From Deroplatys truncata (Eukaryota; Arthropoda; Insecta; Mantodea; Mantidae), in the NCBI GenBank assembly GCA_030765065.1, contig CM060975.1:106288094-106352093 (forward strand): a stretch of 64,000 nucleotides of DNA. Reading direction: 5' to 3'. Made by a program: the position numbers and the translations under genes. Position 1 is the first letter of the stretch, and every line of letters begins with the position of its first letter. This document shows positions 12,542 through 23,925 of this stretch, piece after piece. The notes under the pieces are model-generated. The model did not search any database. It worked only from the letters and a program-made list of their open reading frames with translations, and was not told the origin of the DNA.

Positions 12542-15500
12542 AGAGATTTTTACTTTCTCTCTCGATACCGAGATTTCACCGGAAATATATGTTTTGAGAC
12601 CCCCTGAATCAAAAAAAAAACATTTTTGGTAACACATACGTGTGTGTGTGTGCGTGCGCGTGTGTGTGTGTCATAACTGGTAAACCATAAGAGATAGACA
12701 AAATTTTACTGCACAAAAAATGTAGATCACATTAAAATACACAATTTATGTCATATACATTTTTTGTTGTTGAGTGAACCATTTTCGAGATATTGCTTGT
12801 TATTTTCTTAAATTTTCAATACTTGTTTTCTCAAATGGGAATTCGTTATTCATTTTTTTGTCTTGGATATGCAAAGAGCATTAATCTGTGGCAAAGAGAA
12901 TGGTGCTGCACATAGCAACCAGCTATTAGGAGATATGTCTATGCTTAAAGGCTACTGTATTTCTATATTGCCCTTGCAAATACAAAACAAGGTGAACATG
13001 GTACGTCTTAAGCAATAGTCAAATATTTTTAGAAGTGGTCACTATGTGTAAAATGTAATTCTCTTTGTATGTCAAAAGATCGTTTCTGCAAATGTTTATC
13101 TCGATTAATATGAAATAGATGGAGAATAAAAGTTTGTAAAAATAGTTTGTACAAGAGTAGAGAATGTCATGTGAGTGTAACACATCAGATTTTTTTGCTT
13201 AATGCAGTGATTTCATCATCTGCCATGCCTTCTCAGGGACATTTAAGGAGCACAGACCTTTAAATATGATGTAATTAGAGCAATTTCCAGGTGCTGTAGT
13301 GCTTTAAAACTTTGCATATATGTACTTCAAACCACATAGTATTTTTTGGTACAAAAAAAACAAAACATGAAATGTTGTCATTTTTGGTCACATTTTCACC
13401 CGTTTTCCCTCTTAAAAGTTTGCTCCCAGGTCGCACATGTTAACGCTCATAAGCATTGGACATATTTGAGTGTAATGTAGGCCATACTGTAACAAAACAG
13501 ATGGCATGTATGCAAAGGGAATTCCTAATTGTAGCTCCTTTTCTGTTAAATGTAATTTTTCTTCAATCCCCAATGCTGCTTGTACTATTTCTACATGCAC
13601 AATCACAAGAGCCCACCTGATGTGTATGTTTAGATTTGTTTCGGTTCATTTCAACCAAACATAAAACAAGTGTACACATGACTGTATGGGAGAACAATTT
13701 CATTAATAAAAGACTGGTAGCTGAAATATCCAGAAAAGGGAAGGTAATGCTTTACTGATTGTGCACATCTGCTTCATACCTTACTTACAGAGCAAATAGC
13801 ACTCACATGTTCTCTCCTCGTGGCTCTCCCCAATAGACGTGTTTCTGAGATCGGTAGAGCCAACTTCCCAAGTATCCTGAACCCTCTACCATATTTGCGT
13901 CAACAACTTGTCCTAGACCTGAACTGCTCCTCTCCAATAATGCCATTACTATGCCAAGAGCACAGAGAAGACCACCGCCACCAAAATCAGCAACTAAATT
14001 CACTGGTGCAATAGGCTTTTCATTCTTTCGTCCCAAAAGTGATAACAAACCTGAAAAAGTAATCTCAGCAGTCACAAGTTATTAAATTTTTAGTATAAAT
14101 ACAACCTCTTTTATAGTGGCTTATGAAACAGTGGAAATTTTTGTATTGATATCATTAGATAATTTATTACAGATATTATTCTGTTGAACAGTGAGGTAAT
14201 GCAGCGTATAACTTACTTTCATTAATGACAAGCAATATCTGACATTGGTCACATACATAAAAATCTGATGTGCTATACTTATATGACTTTCTCTACTCTT
14301 GTACAAACTAGTTTCACAAACGCTTATTCTCCATATGCTTCATGTTAATCAGGATATCGAGATGTTAAACTTATTGCTAATTTTCTTGTAGATGCAAGGG
14401 GAATTGGTAGGCTTTAAGCGAAAGTCAAATATTTTAAGAGCTGGTTGCTGTGTGGCGTATTCCATTCTCTTTGCATTACCAGGACAAAAAAAAATTCTGA
14501 TGTGTTACACTCACATGACTTTCTCTACTCTTGTACAAACTACTTTTACAAATGCTTATTCTCCATATGCTTATGTTAATTGAGATGTTAATCCTAATGC
14601 TAATTTTCTTGCAGATGCAAGGGGAATATGGTAGGTTTTAAGCAACAGTCAAATATTTTAAGCGCTCTTTGCATGTCCAGGATATAAAAAAAAATCTGAT
14701 GTGTTACACTCACATGACTTTTTCTACTCTTGTACAAGCTATTTTTACAAACGCTTATTCCCCTTATGCTTCATGTTAATCGACATATCGAGATGTTAAT
14801 CTTATTGCTAATTTTCTTGTAGATGCAAGGGCAATTGGTAGGCTTTAAGCTATAGTCAAATATTTTAAGCGCTGGTTGCTATGTGGAGTATTCCATTCTC
14901 TTTGCATTATCAGGGCAAAAAAAATTGAATAACAAATTTCAGAAGAAGTGTAAGTATTGGAAAATTTATGGGAATAACAAGCAATATCTCAAAAATGGTT
15001 CACTCAACAAAAAAAATGTATATGACATAAATTGTGTATTTTAAGGCGATCTACATTTTTTGTGTAGTAAAATTTTGTCCATCTCTTATGGTTTACCAGT
15101 TATGCAAAAGTCGTTCACAATGAAGAATGCTTTTGGAGACATTCCCAGAAAATCCGAGATATACATTTCATTTGTAATAAAAATATCTTAAACATATGAT
15201 ATTTTAATCAAAATCGTTAGAGCCGTTTTTGAGAAAATTAAAATTTTCGAAAAATGTTCCATGTAAAGGGTAATCTGGGGTGGGGGGATTTTCTTGAAAA
15301 CCTTTGTGTCGCATCTCTGGAAGATACTGAACCTAAATACCAAGTTTGGGGTTTATCCGACTGTTCGTTTCTGAGTTATGCTGTTCTCTCACACACACAC
15401 ATGCATGCACACGTTTCCAAAAATGTTTTTTTTGGATTCAGGGGGCCTCAAAACATGTATTTCTGGTGAAATCTCGGTATCAAATTTTTGGGTGGAATAC

Positions 15501-17910
15501 AATACATTCCCTACTTACTATACATAGTAGAGAAAGTAAAAATACAACATGGTGGAACACCTACTCAGAGGCAGGAGGGAACATAACTTTTTTAATGCTT
15601 GATATTATACTTTCAGTTTGTAGATATAAAGGAAAAAGAACAAAGTATTCTGTTACATAAGACAGACTTGTTTTGAGCTATGTTTAAATACACAAAACTA
15701 TATTTTATATAAATACAGTTTCATAATGAGAACTATTAAAGAAATGTGAAATTTGCTTACAATAATAAATACTGCTAGTATAAGTATTAATTGTGTGATA
15801 GAAATTTATTTTAATTCTCAATGTAAACAATATAATTTGCCTTCCATTTGAAAGTATATGAATAACATTTCTGGCATTTCCATGCTTTGTTGTAGCAGCA
15901 GAAATGAGAGGTTGGATTTGGGTATACAGAAAAACCCACCTACAAAGCTAAACTATTTATAGCTCATGAAGTCCTTTAATGTGAAAAACGCAGGAAATAC
16001 CACAAGTGCCATATCTGCACCACATCACTGATTTCATGCTAGTTCTATTGGTGTAGGAAGAGAGAGAGAGAGAGAGAGAGATTAAATTGAGTTGTTTATT
16101 TATGGACAATGCTCTATAACTGCTGTGGTGCTTAGTGTCCCATTCTATATTTGGCGTGAGAGACTGGTAAGCTTGCTCAGAGGCCTCTTTATCGGGCTTG
16201 AGTTTCTTTTACGTGCCATAAATCTACGGCATGGGACCACCAGCTTTACTTCCCTACCAAAGGAAGCTGTGTTAAGGATTTCTACGCCTGAAAAAATCCA
16301 TCGTCCTCCACAGAGTTTGAACCCGCGACCTTGGGAACTAGAGGTTAGCATGAAAACCAGTACACCACGGAGGATGAAAGAGGTAGAGAGAGACTCAAAA
16401 ATGTAAAACTGAATTGGCTCTAATGATTGTTATTACAATATAAGTTAGAGGTATTGACATGATAAATAAGTATATCTTGAATTTTCTATACATAGTCCTT
16501 GAACCCTTCTTCATTCTCATTGAATTTTATATATGTAGGAAACCATAAGAAGTAGACAGAAACATACTCCTGGAAAGCTTGTTTACTTGTTGAAAATCTG
16601 CAATTTATATCAGCATTTTTATTTAAGTGACTATTTCTGAAATATTTGCTGTTATTTATTTAATTTTTCCCAATGTTTAAACAATAGATGCTGCAATTTT
16701 AAGTGGTTTTTCCTTTGTTTCTCACGAGTATAGTATTCCTGTAATATGATTACTTTAATTACTTTACATTTTTAAGCAGTTGACCACTGTCTGTCTGCAA
16801 AATGATTATTGGCTACGGACGCAGGAATTAACTTTTTATAAACAGGGCAGTACAAGCACACATAAAAAGCAATGTAAATAAAGGTGAAAGGCAGCTTTTG
16901 GTTGCATAGTAACCAGATCCTAAAACATCAGTGCACAAAGATTTGTGTGATTTGGTTAGATTTTAAGTATTTCTATAAAGCATACATTGTGGTGTTGTGA
17001 GAGAATTATTTGTTGTAACTTTAAAAATCTGCACTGTTAGTGTGTCCTCTTGCAAATTTTAGAAGATCAATTGCAAGCATTTTCTAATGTTCAGATAATT
17101 ATTAATTATAACAGCAGCAATGAATTGGACATCTGGGAAAAATATATATCATCAAACACAGGAATCACCTAATGAATTTCGAACTGCTGCCACCCAGTAG
17201 CCTTTGGAGGTTCATCAGCCCAGCACCAGAGAACACCACTAGCCACACACATTCCCCAGACAATAACCGGCAAACTCAGTTGAAAACATGCTGACGATGG
17301 GAGCAAACCATCTCCCAAAACGTGTTCAAGTAAGAACATTTTAGTGATGTAGTGTAACAACCTTCAACTCTCTTTATTTTAAATTCAGTTAATTAGTTTC
17401 TTACCAGAGAGTGCAATATAATTTATGTCATGGCCAGCCATGTTAGAGTAAGCACCATATTGCCCAAAACCAGTTAATCTTGCATAGATCAATTTCTTGT
17501 TGTCCTCCAATAAAACATTTGGACCTAACCCCAATTTTTCCATTACACCTGTAAAAATAAAATCCACAAAGGCATTAGTGAACTACAGTCCTTAGAATTA
17601 AGATATGGCTTAATAATTAATCTTAGATTACTAAACTAAGTCTCAAAAGTGTTTATTATTCCTGAGCAGTACTAGGCAGTTATTATTTTTTTATTTGATA
17701 ATGTTTCAATGAAATACAACACTAACATGTCACAAACACTTATGTTGTCCTTTATTACATGTCCCCACACAGTTTGTGTCTACTGAACATATTCAGTATA
17801 CAATATTTACTTTCTCTACTGTTTACTTATAGTAAGGAAGTGTTATATTCCACCCAAAAATTTGATGCTCGAAGTTTCACTGGAAATATGCAGTTAGAGT
17901 TCCCCCAAAT

Positions 17911-17942
<32 letters not shown>

Positions 17943-20900
17943 CATTTCTAGAAAAAGTTTTGTGTGTGAGATAATTCTAATACAAATAGTTGGTTAGATA
18001 CCAACTTAAGTATGTTCCAAGGATGCGACCCAAAGATTTTCAAGAAAATTACCCAATTACAGACTACCCTTTACATGGAATAAGGATTGTTATTTTTGAT
18101 TTTCTAAAAACAGCTCTAATGATTTTGTTTAAAATGTCAAATATTTAATATATTGACATGAGAAATCAAATGTATATTATTCTATGAATAGCCTGTTTTC
18201 TTTGTTTGATTGAATTTTTTTATAATTTTGAATCAACAAGGAAGCCTTAAAAGATAGATAAAAACTTACTACAGGAAAAATGCAGATATCATTAAAATGT
18301 ACAATTTGTGTCAATAAGCTTTCTCTTATTGTTTGGCATTCTCAAAATATTTCATGTTGAAATATTCTATGCTAAGTGGCACGTAATGAGCATGCTTGAA
18401 AATTTGCAATTCTTGTCCCCCCTCCCTTTCCTTTCCATTGCATTGCAACAGCTTGTTACTATGAATAAACTTTAAATACTTCTTCCTCAAGTTGTAACTA
18501 AGCATGTCTTGCCTAATTTGAAATCATTCCTAAGCAAAAAAGTCTGATATGATACATTCACATGACTTTCTCTAGCCTTTATCGTTTATTAGTGTGTGAA
18601 CAAACTATTATTACTAAAGCAGTTAATGCACTGTATTTTTAACTTCAAATATATCATTATTTTGACTCAGGGAACCAGCAATCACTTTGGCTGCTTTCAT
18701 GGAAAAACACTTCTTAACATTAAAATTAAAGCTGGTTAATCTCTTACTAGGCATAATGAAAAGTCTTAGAATGTAAGCAATGAAAACAAAAAACAGAAAC
18801 TAAAATAAGGAACACTTGAAAATGGTACAACAACAAATAATAAGATATGAATTAATAAACTGAAACAGTCTTATGAAATTGGTGCAATCAGCACTCCTTT
18901 GAAGAAAAAGCCGCTGAAAGAAGATTCACAAAATATATCTTTTATAAAGTTACCATAGATGTTTAAAATTGTTCACAAAATCACAGCAGTAAATTGATTT
19001 CTCAATGTAAACAAGAAGTGCATAGCTATGACATGTGGGAGCCACATTGAAATGTTTCTTTCATAGTAACAAGTGCTTGTGAATGAAAAGAAAGAAACAA
19101 AGGGGGATCACACAATTTGGAAAAGTGTAAAATTAAAACATGGAATATTTTGAAAATGGCCTACACTATGAAAAAAATTGTTAGAATAAAATGTGTGCTT
19201 TAATGAGCTCTACAATTCTTCTGAAGTAAAATTTTTGTCTATTTGTTATGGTTTTCTAGTTATACAAATTTATATAAAATTCAATCAAATAAAGGGTATT
19301 TCATAAACTATTCCCAGAAAATTCAAAATATACGTTTTATTTGCCATATAAGTATATTAAATATGTGCTGTTTTAATAAAAATTGCTAGAGCCATTTTTG
19401 ACAAAATCATAAATTTCGAAAAATTTTCCATTTAAAGGGTAATTTGGGGTGGAGGAGTTTCTTGAAAATCTTCATGTCGCATCTTTGAAAGGTACTGAAC
19501 TTAAATACCAAGTTTGGTATTTATCCGACATTTCGTTTAACACACATGAACATTTTTCTAAAAATGCTTTCTTTTTTTTTTTTTTTTTGATTCGGGGAGC
19601 CTCAAAACATGCATTTCCCGTGAAATCTTGATATCAAATTTTTGGATGGAATGAATAGCTTCTCTACCTACTATGTATATGGTAGAGAAAGTAATATATC
19701 ATGAGTAACATATCCAAGATAGAAGAATCACTTTTTATATGAATATTATATTCAATATGTTATATATGTGAATTTTTTGTTGATAGAGAAAGTCATATGA
19801 ATGTATCAAATGAGATTTTTTCTAATGTTCTTCATACAATATACATGAGCAGTTGAATAATCTGGCCAGTTGTCGTGGGTAGAATGAAAAAATGCATGTA
19901 TAATTTCTTTCTTTCTTTTTTTTATTTAAATTCCTTTAATCAGGTAGGTCATATTGGACAGTAAATGAAAAAATGGGTGAAATGATGCTCAAATAAGCTG
20001 GGTACATAGAACTTAATAGTTATCAGACATTCATCTTCTGAGGATAAGGGAAAATCTCCCCAAAAATCTGCTCACATAAGTATAACCATTTTATCTTTGA
20101 GACAGCCAGCTTACAATGATAATGACCAAGGCAATAATGTACTTTAAAATTTAAATTTGGCAAATAAAGCTTTATTTTGTAAATACTGCAGATTATTACT
20201 TTCAAAAAGTATTATGGGCTAAAACGATATATTTTGCTATAACCTAATATAACTTGTAGAACTCTAAGTCTGTGGAATTAATTGCAATGTACATATTTAT
20301 TACAGCATAATGTTACAAACAAACACAATATTGCCAGTGGAGTTAAAGTGAAATATTGTAGTTATATTAGTGTGTGAAACTTTTTTGATAGCTATGACTA
20401 GCAATGCCATTTGTAAGGGAATTTATTTTGTGTACTTTTGGTTTGTTATGAAATGAACTCCCTTTCTTCTTCATTGGCAATGAACAAACATGTAGAATTC
20501 ATCTTGAAATGACATTTTACATTAACCCTTCATTGCATGAATTATTTTGCTACATATGTCGCTCTTCCTCTTAATTCCTAATCTGCTTTTTGTATCCCTG
20601 TCAAAGGCACCATAATCTATGAGATTTGAATAATCATGATCATTAAGCTGAAATGAAATGTACTGGTCATTCCAGTCAAAGCCGAATTTTGTAAGTTTGA
20701 ATCCCAGCGACTGCAGACAAATGTGCCTGTGATAAAGGATGGGAAGGACCCACGTGGATGATGACAAGGTGACATTTGACTGCAGTTGCATGGATTTTGG
20801 TTTTTGTTAAAAAAAAACAAAATCGCTACAATAATATTGAAATAAGATATTTAAGATATCACATAGCTACAAATACTTTTATCTTATTGTTAAAGACCAG

Positions 20901-23872
20901 TATAATGTGAAAATAACAACTAAAAAAAAAAACTTCAGATATTCTAAAAATAACTCCAATATGCACTTTGCATATCTGCAAAGCAGCATATTGAATGGTT
21001 AAATGTGCGTGATACTGCTATCTCCAGAACATACACTAGTCAAACGTTTGTTTTTTTTCTTTTCAAATAAGTTACATTTTCCACCATTATTGAAAACTTC
21101 AGGCCATTATTTTACTTAGTTCCAATTTTGACACTGAAAATATGCAGTTAAGGGTGCTGTCATTTAAGATAGTATCTTGAAGTATAACCTGTAGCATTTT
21201 AATCTTTGCACCTCTTTGAGAACACTACAAGATGTAATATGCATAAAATTACTCTTTTAATAATTATATTATTATTTGAGGAAATTGTGTCCGAGTACCT
21301 AGCGACTGTGTCATAGATTGGCCAATTCACCTTCCTGAACTAGAAACACTGTGCACTTAGCAATTATCTCCTATTTTCTCTTTGCATCCTACAATTTGGC
21401 CTATTATGGTACTCTGCTGTGGAGCATAGCTCATCCCTTGGAACTGTATATGCTGCAGCTATTTCTTCTGCCAGTTTGCTTAATATGAAATACGGTTTGC
21501 TTTCTCAAGGCTAATAAAAGATAAGACATACCTTGTTTTATAACTTCTGTTGTCAAAATATAGTTTAGCAATGCTGTAAACAATTAGGTAAGCACAACAA
21601 TAGTGACAAATAGTTCATAATTATGTACATTCTACAACAGCCTGCATAGATAGGCCATTGTGATGCATATGGTACTTCTGTTAGGAATTGGTTATGGCTG
21701 TAAATAGCTAATGTTGTGCATTTACATATGTACATCACAGAGATTTAATAACATGAAGATGTTTAGCAAACCATTTCCAAAAATGAATCCTTTAAAGACA
21801 GACTAAAAGTCAGAATGATGGAAACAATCCTCATGTTAAAAGGAGCATGATTGAGTAGGTGCAATGTTTTGCTTCTTTTTCACTTGTTTTTTCTCACTTG
21901 CTTACAATTTGTATATGTACCTTGTGTAGCTTTAGCAATAATGGTTTTACAGCTCATTTATAAAATCATTCAATAATTTCATTCATTCCAGAATTAGGAC
22001 CTGTGAATGGGGAGAATTTACTACAGAAATATAAGTTTGTAAAAATATGTACATATAGCAAACCTTGCATATTTTTCAGTGGAATGTATGTTATAAAAGT
22101 TAGGATTACAAACTGAAAGGCTTGGCTGCAATAGTGGTTAATTTCAGTTGATGAAATGATTTAGAAGTGCAATATGCTTTACAAATTTTCTTTTTAAATA
22201 ATAAAGATGAAAAGCTCAGTAATTTTTTCCCTAGTCTTACTAAGCAATTTTCTTGGTACAGTTGCTTTAATTTGTATGATTATATGTTGAATAAGTGCAC
22301 TTACCCTTCCTGAATGGTTCAATCAAAACATCTGAACTTCTGCATAACCTTCGCATTATTTCCACCCCCTTGTGATGTTTCAGATCAAGTGCAACAGATT
22401 TTTTGCCATTAGCCAAGCAATCTAAGTTTGTACCTCCTGCAATCTAGTACAAAATAAACAAAGGTTACAAATATAATTGAGAAACCACGAATGTTTACAG
22501 CTTCTACATCTGTACAGCTATTCAACTTTTGGTCTTTGGCCTTTATGAAATAGGTAAATATGTTCCATTGTATCAAAAGAAAACGTATATATTTTTCATT
22601 CCATTTATTTCATCCATAATTAACAAATACATGTTGTCGGATATGTCAAAACAAATTGAATAAACAAACATAAAATACATATAAAATTCAATATAAAATT
22701 GCAATGTATAAGATTACTAATGTACAATTTTACAGCATTACAAATGTTAACAATTAACCTAAAAGTACAGAAATTAATCAACTGAATAGTAACACTTTGT
22801 CATAAGGAAGTCTCGTAAGCATTTCTTGAAACATTGAAAAGATTTAATGTTCTTTAATTTAGCAGGTAATTTATTATACAAGTGCGTACCTTTATAGTAT
22901 AAACTATTCTCAAAAAATTTAGAGTTATGAGGTGTAACATGTAATTTTGACTTATTCCTCGTATCATACCTGTGAAAGTCTGAATTAACAGCAAGTGTTT
23001 CAACGCGCATTTGCGCTTGTACAATAACCTTGAATAAGTACATGCACGGTAGTTGCAAAATGTTTAATTCCTTGAAGTATGGTTTACAGCTAATGGTATA
23101 GGGTAAATTAAGCATGATTCTAATTACTTTTTGTAATTTAAATACTTTTATTGCCTTGCTACTAGATCCCCATAGAACTATCCCATATGACAAAATGAAA
23201 ATTTGAGTAATACACTATCTTAAATGTATGCTTACTTATTGACTGACTGAGCATTTTAATTTGGAAACATATCTGACTAAGTGGCTTTACTAATTCATTA
23301 AAGAACATTCCAGCTTAAGTTCTTATTAAACCAAACTCCAAGAAATTTTGTTTTATCAGAATATTCTATAGCTTCATCCTCAGATAGTATAGTTGGGCAA
23401 TGTAATTTTTTTTTTAATGGAAACCAACTATATATATATTCCCTTATTTACTGAGAGACAATTTTCTTTAAACCAAGAGAGAGTATAGGACATTCCAGAA
23501 CTAATATTTGTTTTTAACTTCTCCAAGTTATCAGAAATTAAAATACTAGTGTCATCTGCAAATAAAGAGAATTTTATATTTTTATTCTGGTTGATATCTA
23601 CAAGATCATTTATATACAGGAGAAACAAAATGGGACCTAAAACTGAGCCTTGTAGGACTGCGCATTCAACTTTTAGTTTAATTGAGATCTTTGTATAAGA
23701 TACTGTCATTAGAATGCTGCTTAAATGTATGCAATGAATAAGAATTAGTTTATGGCTAGCTTACCTTATCCACCCTGATAACTGTAGCACCAAAATCTGC
23801 TAGTACCATACCACAGAATGGTGCTGGTGCCAAACCAGCCATTTCAATTACTTGTATTCCTTTCAGTGCCAT
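2441..23872 (-). CDS. AMACR: alpha-methylacyl-CoA racemase, five-exon gene
   Basis: CoA-transferase family III enzyme that interconverts (2R)- and (2S)-methyl-branched acyl-CoAs so that branched fatty acids and sterol side chains can enter peroxisomal beta-oxidation. CDS = join of 23872-23765, 22443-22305, 17548-17405, 14050-13807 and 2945-2441 on the minus strand, 1140 nt, 379 residues; animal AMACRs are about 380. All four introns are GT-AG and phases agree (0, 1, 1, 2). Seen in the translation: N-terminal [25 protein letters not shown] (His122, Asp123), VADFGGGG (Asp152) and VGAIEPQFY (Glu237). By family knowledge these correspond to the His/Asp, Asp and Glu active-site residues of bacterial MCR. 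The protein ends in SKL, a canonical PTS1, so a peroxisomal location is expected. Start chosen because an in-frame TGA lies four codons upstream. Introns are long and full of transposons but no exon is damaged, so the gene looks functional. Confidence 0.96.
3241..3276. repeat. (ATT)n microsatellite
   Basis: About twelve ATT/AAT units at the 3' edge of the mariner relic. Confidence 0.9.
3290..4163 (-). mobile_element. mariner-type transposon relic (transposase pseudogene)
   Basis: Reading the minus strand through frameshifts gives a mariner transposase. It has an N-terminal ATG at 4163 ([20 protein letters not shown]), then [20 protein letters not shown] (second helix-turn-helix), then [18 protein letters not shown] and EKVITGDEN, the segment with the first catalytic Asp. 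After that come the YDPEMKQ...SQWKSP region and a degraded [10 protein letters not shown] part. Stops and frame breaks are frequent and no terminal inverted repeats were recognised. It lies in AMACR intron 4 in the same orientation as the gene and cannot be active. Confidence 0.8.
4590..5260 (-). mobile_element. non-LTR retrotransposon 3' fragment (zinc-knuckle type)
   Basis: Two overlapping minus-strand frames read like the C-terminal part of a LINE polyprotein after the reverse transcriptase. The first has [24 protein letters not shown] and LAKLGRVW. The second ends with [19 protein letters not shown], a CX2C-X6-H-X4-C knuckle. The RT catalytic block is absent, so it is 5' truncated. It lies in AMACR intron 4. 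Confidence 0.7.
5261..6061. other. unassigned part of AMACR intron 4
   Basis: No gene, repeat ends or coding pattern recognised. Confidence 0.4.
6062..7355 (+). repeat. tandem duplication, copy A (interrupted)
   Basis: The segments 6062-6210 and 7176-7355 together match 7356-7709 with scattered substitutions. Copy A lacks a 13-bp stretch present in copy B near 7596. It is split by a 963-bp insertion at the sequence TTACTTTA. Confidence 0.85.
6211..7173. mobile_element. non-autonomous TIR transposon (PIF/Harbinger-like)
   Basis: The left end AGGTGAGTCCACACTG and the reverse complement of the right end, AGCCCTGTCCACACTG, form inverted termini with a shared GTCCACACTG core followed by AACAT-rich sequence. 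Flanks are TTA on the left and ATA on the right, compatible with a 3-bp TWA target duplication or with TA. Four copies of the palindrome AACATGTT lie near the ends (6276, 7033, 7069, 7120). No transposase frame is intact. The family name is inferred from TIR and target-site style. Confidence 0.7.
7356..7709 (+). repeat. tandem duplication, copy B (uninterrupted)
   Basis: The second unit of the duplicated 5' segment of the hAT-like relic. At 7501-7512 it shows the empty site TTACTTTAGACT that corresponds to the insertion point in copy A. It runs directly into the transposase-like frame. Confidence 0.85.
8855..9777 (+). mobile_element. non-LTR retrotransposon 3' fragment
   Basis: Degenerate frames read like the region after the RT fingers/palm of a [25 protein letters not shown], then [38 protein letters not shown], and a last clean frame with [19 protein letters not shown]. 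It ends in a short (GATTT)n tail near 9777. It is 5' truncated and frame-broken, and lies in AMACR intron 4 opposite to the gene. Confidence 0.75.
9778..12490. other. unassigned AT-rich intron sequence
   Basis: No coding pattern. Two stretches, about 10130-10580 and 11470-11900, share a similar style (phrases such as AAAATTTCAGC near TGTACTG/TGTACAG, and a C6 or G5 run near one edge) and may be a divergent inverted pair. I could not align them convincingly. Confidence 0.35.
12496..12537 (+). repeat. 42-base A-run
   Basis: An uninterrupted A tract directly before an H/B/M repeat copy. Length is likely variable and could be an assembly artefact. Confidence 0.9.
12552..13196 (+). repeat. H/B/M family copy, internally deleted
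   Basis: Starts ACTTTCTCTC and jumps into CGATACCGAGATTTCACCGG, so H has lost its middle. A B remnant follows with TGTGTGTGTGCG and CATAACTGGTAAACC, then an M-like end with GTAGAGAATGTCATGTGAG and AACACATCAGATTTTT. It lies in AMACR intron 4. Confidence 0.85.
13807..14050 (-). CDS. AMACR: AMACR coding exon 4
   Basis: Encodes residues 131-212: [13 protein letters not shown], the glycine-rich [19 protein letters not shown] segment with catalytic Asp152, then [11 protein letters not shown] and WGEPRGENM. Acceptor TTTTTCAG|GTTTG and donor AACAT|GTGAGT split the Met212 codon (AT|G). Confidence 0.95.
14259..15539 (-). repeat. H/B/M family copy with three M modules
   Basis: Read on the minus strand the order is H-B-M-M-M. 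The M units start on the plus strand at TCTGATGTG 14264, 14496 and 14695, so the first is 232 bp and the second about 199 bp because of a deletion. The H end is at 15536 (GTAGAGAAAGTAAA). It lies in AMACR intron 3. Confidence 0.88.
16058..16081. repeat. (GA)n microsatellite
   Basis: About eleven GA units next to the SINE tail. Confidence 0.9.
16082..16375 (-). mobile_element. tRNA-derived SINE, family A
   Basis: Minus orientation. The tRNA-like head is at the right (ATCCTCCGTGG with B-box-like GGGTTCAAAC). The body has the family's AGGCGTAGAAATCCTTAAC, TACGTAAAAGAA-like and GCCTCTGAGCAA-like blocks, and it ends in TTTATTTATGGAC on the plus strand. Six family A copies occur in this window. 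It lies in AMACR intron 3. Confidence 0.85.
16376..17404. other. unassigned part of AMACR intron 3
   Basis: About 16500-17120 has phrases reminiscent of a very old H/B/M copy (ACCATAAGAAGTAGACAGAAA, GTGACTATTTCTGAAATATT). Nothing else was recognised. Confidence 0.35.
17405..17548 (-). CDS. AMACR: AMACR coding exon 3
   Basis: Encodes residues 83-130 with split codons on both sides: [24 protein letters not shown] and [13 protein letters not shown]. His122 and Asp123 of the active site lie here. Acceptor is TTTTTACAG|GTG and donor is TCTG|GTAAGA; phase 1 in and phase 1 out. Confidence 0.95.
17809..18580 (+). repeat. H/B/M family copy, divergent
   Basis: Begins TTTACTTTCTCTACTG and TTCCACCCAAAAATTTGATG (H). 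A 24-base A-run then stands in for the H-B junction, followed by GGATGCGACCCAAAGATTTTC and CTACCCTTTACATGGAA (B). The end has GATACATTCACATGACTTTCTC. It lies in AMACR intron 2. Confidence 0.75.
19130..19693 (-). repeat. H/B family copy, inverted
   Basis: On the plus strand it runs from B (AAAATGGCCTACACTATG, TTTCCATTTAAAGGGTAA, AAATACCAAGTTTGGTATT) to the H end GGTAGAGAAAGTAAT at 19693. It faces the 17.8 kb copy. It lies in AMACR intron 2. Confidence 0.78.
19700..22304. other. unassigned part of AMACR intron 2
   Basis: A short M-end-like piece sits at about 19785-19825 (GAGAAAGTCATATGAATG). A somewhat GC-richer block at 20522-20791 is open on the minus strand but resembles no family I know. 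The rest shows no pattern. Confidence 0.35.
22305..22443 (-). CDS. AMACR: AMACR coding exon 2
   Basis: Encodes residues 37-82 plus one base of codon 83, including [14 protein letters not shown] and [10 protein letters not shown], the typical CoA-binding N-domain stretch. I chose the acceptor TTTTGTACTAG|ATT because it keeps phase 0. The nearby ATTGCAG|GAGG site would shift the frame into a stop. Donor is AAGG|GTAAGTG. Confidence 0.92.
22570..23710 (-). mobile_element. non-LTR retrotransposon relic with RT core
   Basis: Two minus-strand frames of one element. At 23709-23428: [18 protein letters not shown], then [11 protein letters not shown] (the FADD catalytic motif) and [13 protein letters not shown]. 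At 23193-22774: [30 protein letters not shown], then [19 protein letters not shown] frame-broken [14 protein letters not shown] links them. The 3' end has AATAAATGGAATG. The style is that of CR1/jockey-like LINEs. It fills most of AMACR intron 1, in the sense orientation, with its 5' truncation point only about 55 bp from the exon 1 donor. Confidence 0.85.
23765..23872 (-). CDS. AMACR: AMACR coding exon 1
   Basis: Encodes residues 1-36, MALKGIQVI...VIRVDK, the first beta-alpha unit of the family III fold with the AGLAPAPF turn. It ends in phase 0 at AAG|GTAAGC. The ATG context is TTTAACATGG. A two-codon upstream ORF (ATG ACA TAA) sits 14 nt before the start codon. Confidence 0.95.
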
Positions 23873-23925
23873 GTTAAACTTATGTCATTGATACAGTACT
23901 GCTATTACGAGACAAATATGTACTG
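23873..23925 (-). other. AMACR: AMACR 5' leader segment with splice acceptor
   Basis: Minus strand upstream of the AMACR start reads TTAATTTTTTTCCAG|CAGTAC, a strong pyrimidine-tract acceptor 53 nt before the ATG. The start-codon exon therefore probably begins at 23925 (or 23922), and an upstream non-coding exon should exist to the right. The leader holds the tiny uORF ATG ACA TAA. This is inference from splice-site shape only. Confidence 0.6.

Noticed and set aside
12552-13196. Helitron origin for the H/B/M family
   Set aside because: No CTRR end with a nearby hairpin was found, and the ends carry inverted motifs.
20522-20791. 89-codon minus-strand frame as an AMACR-intron gene
   Set aside because: No family resemblance and no splice partners; the overlapping frames suggest chance.
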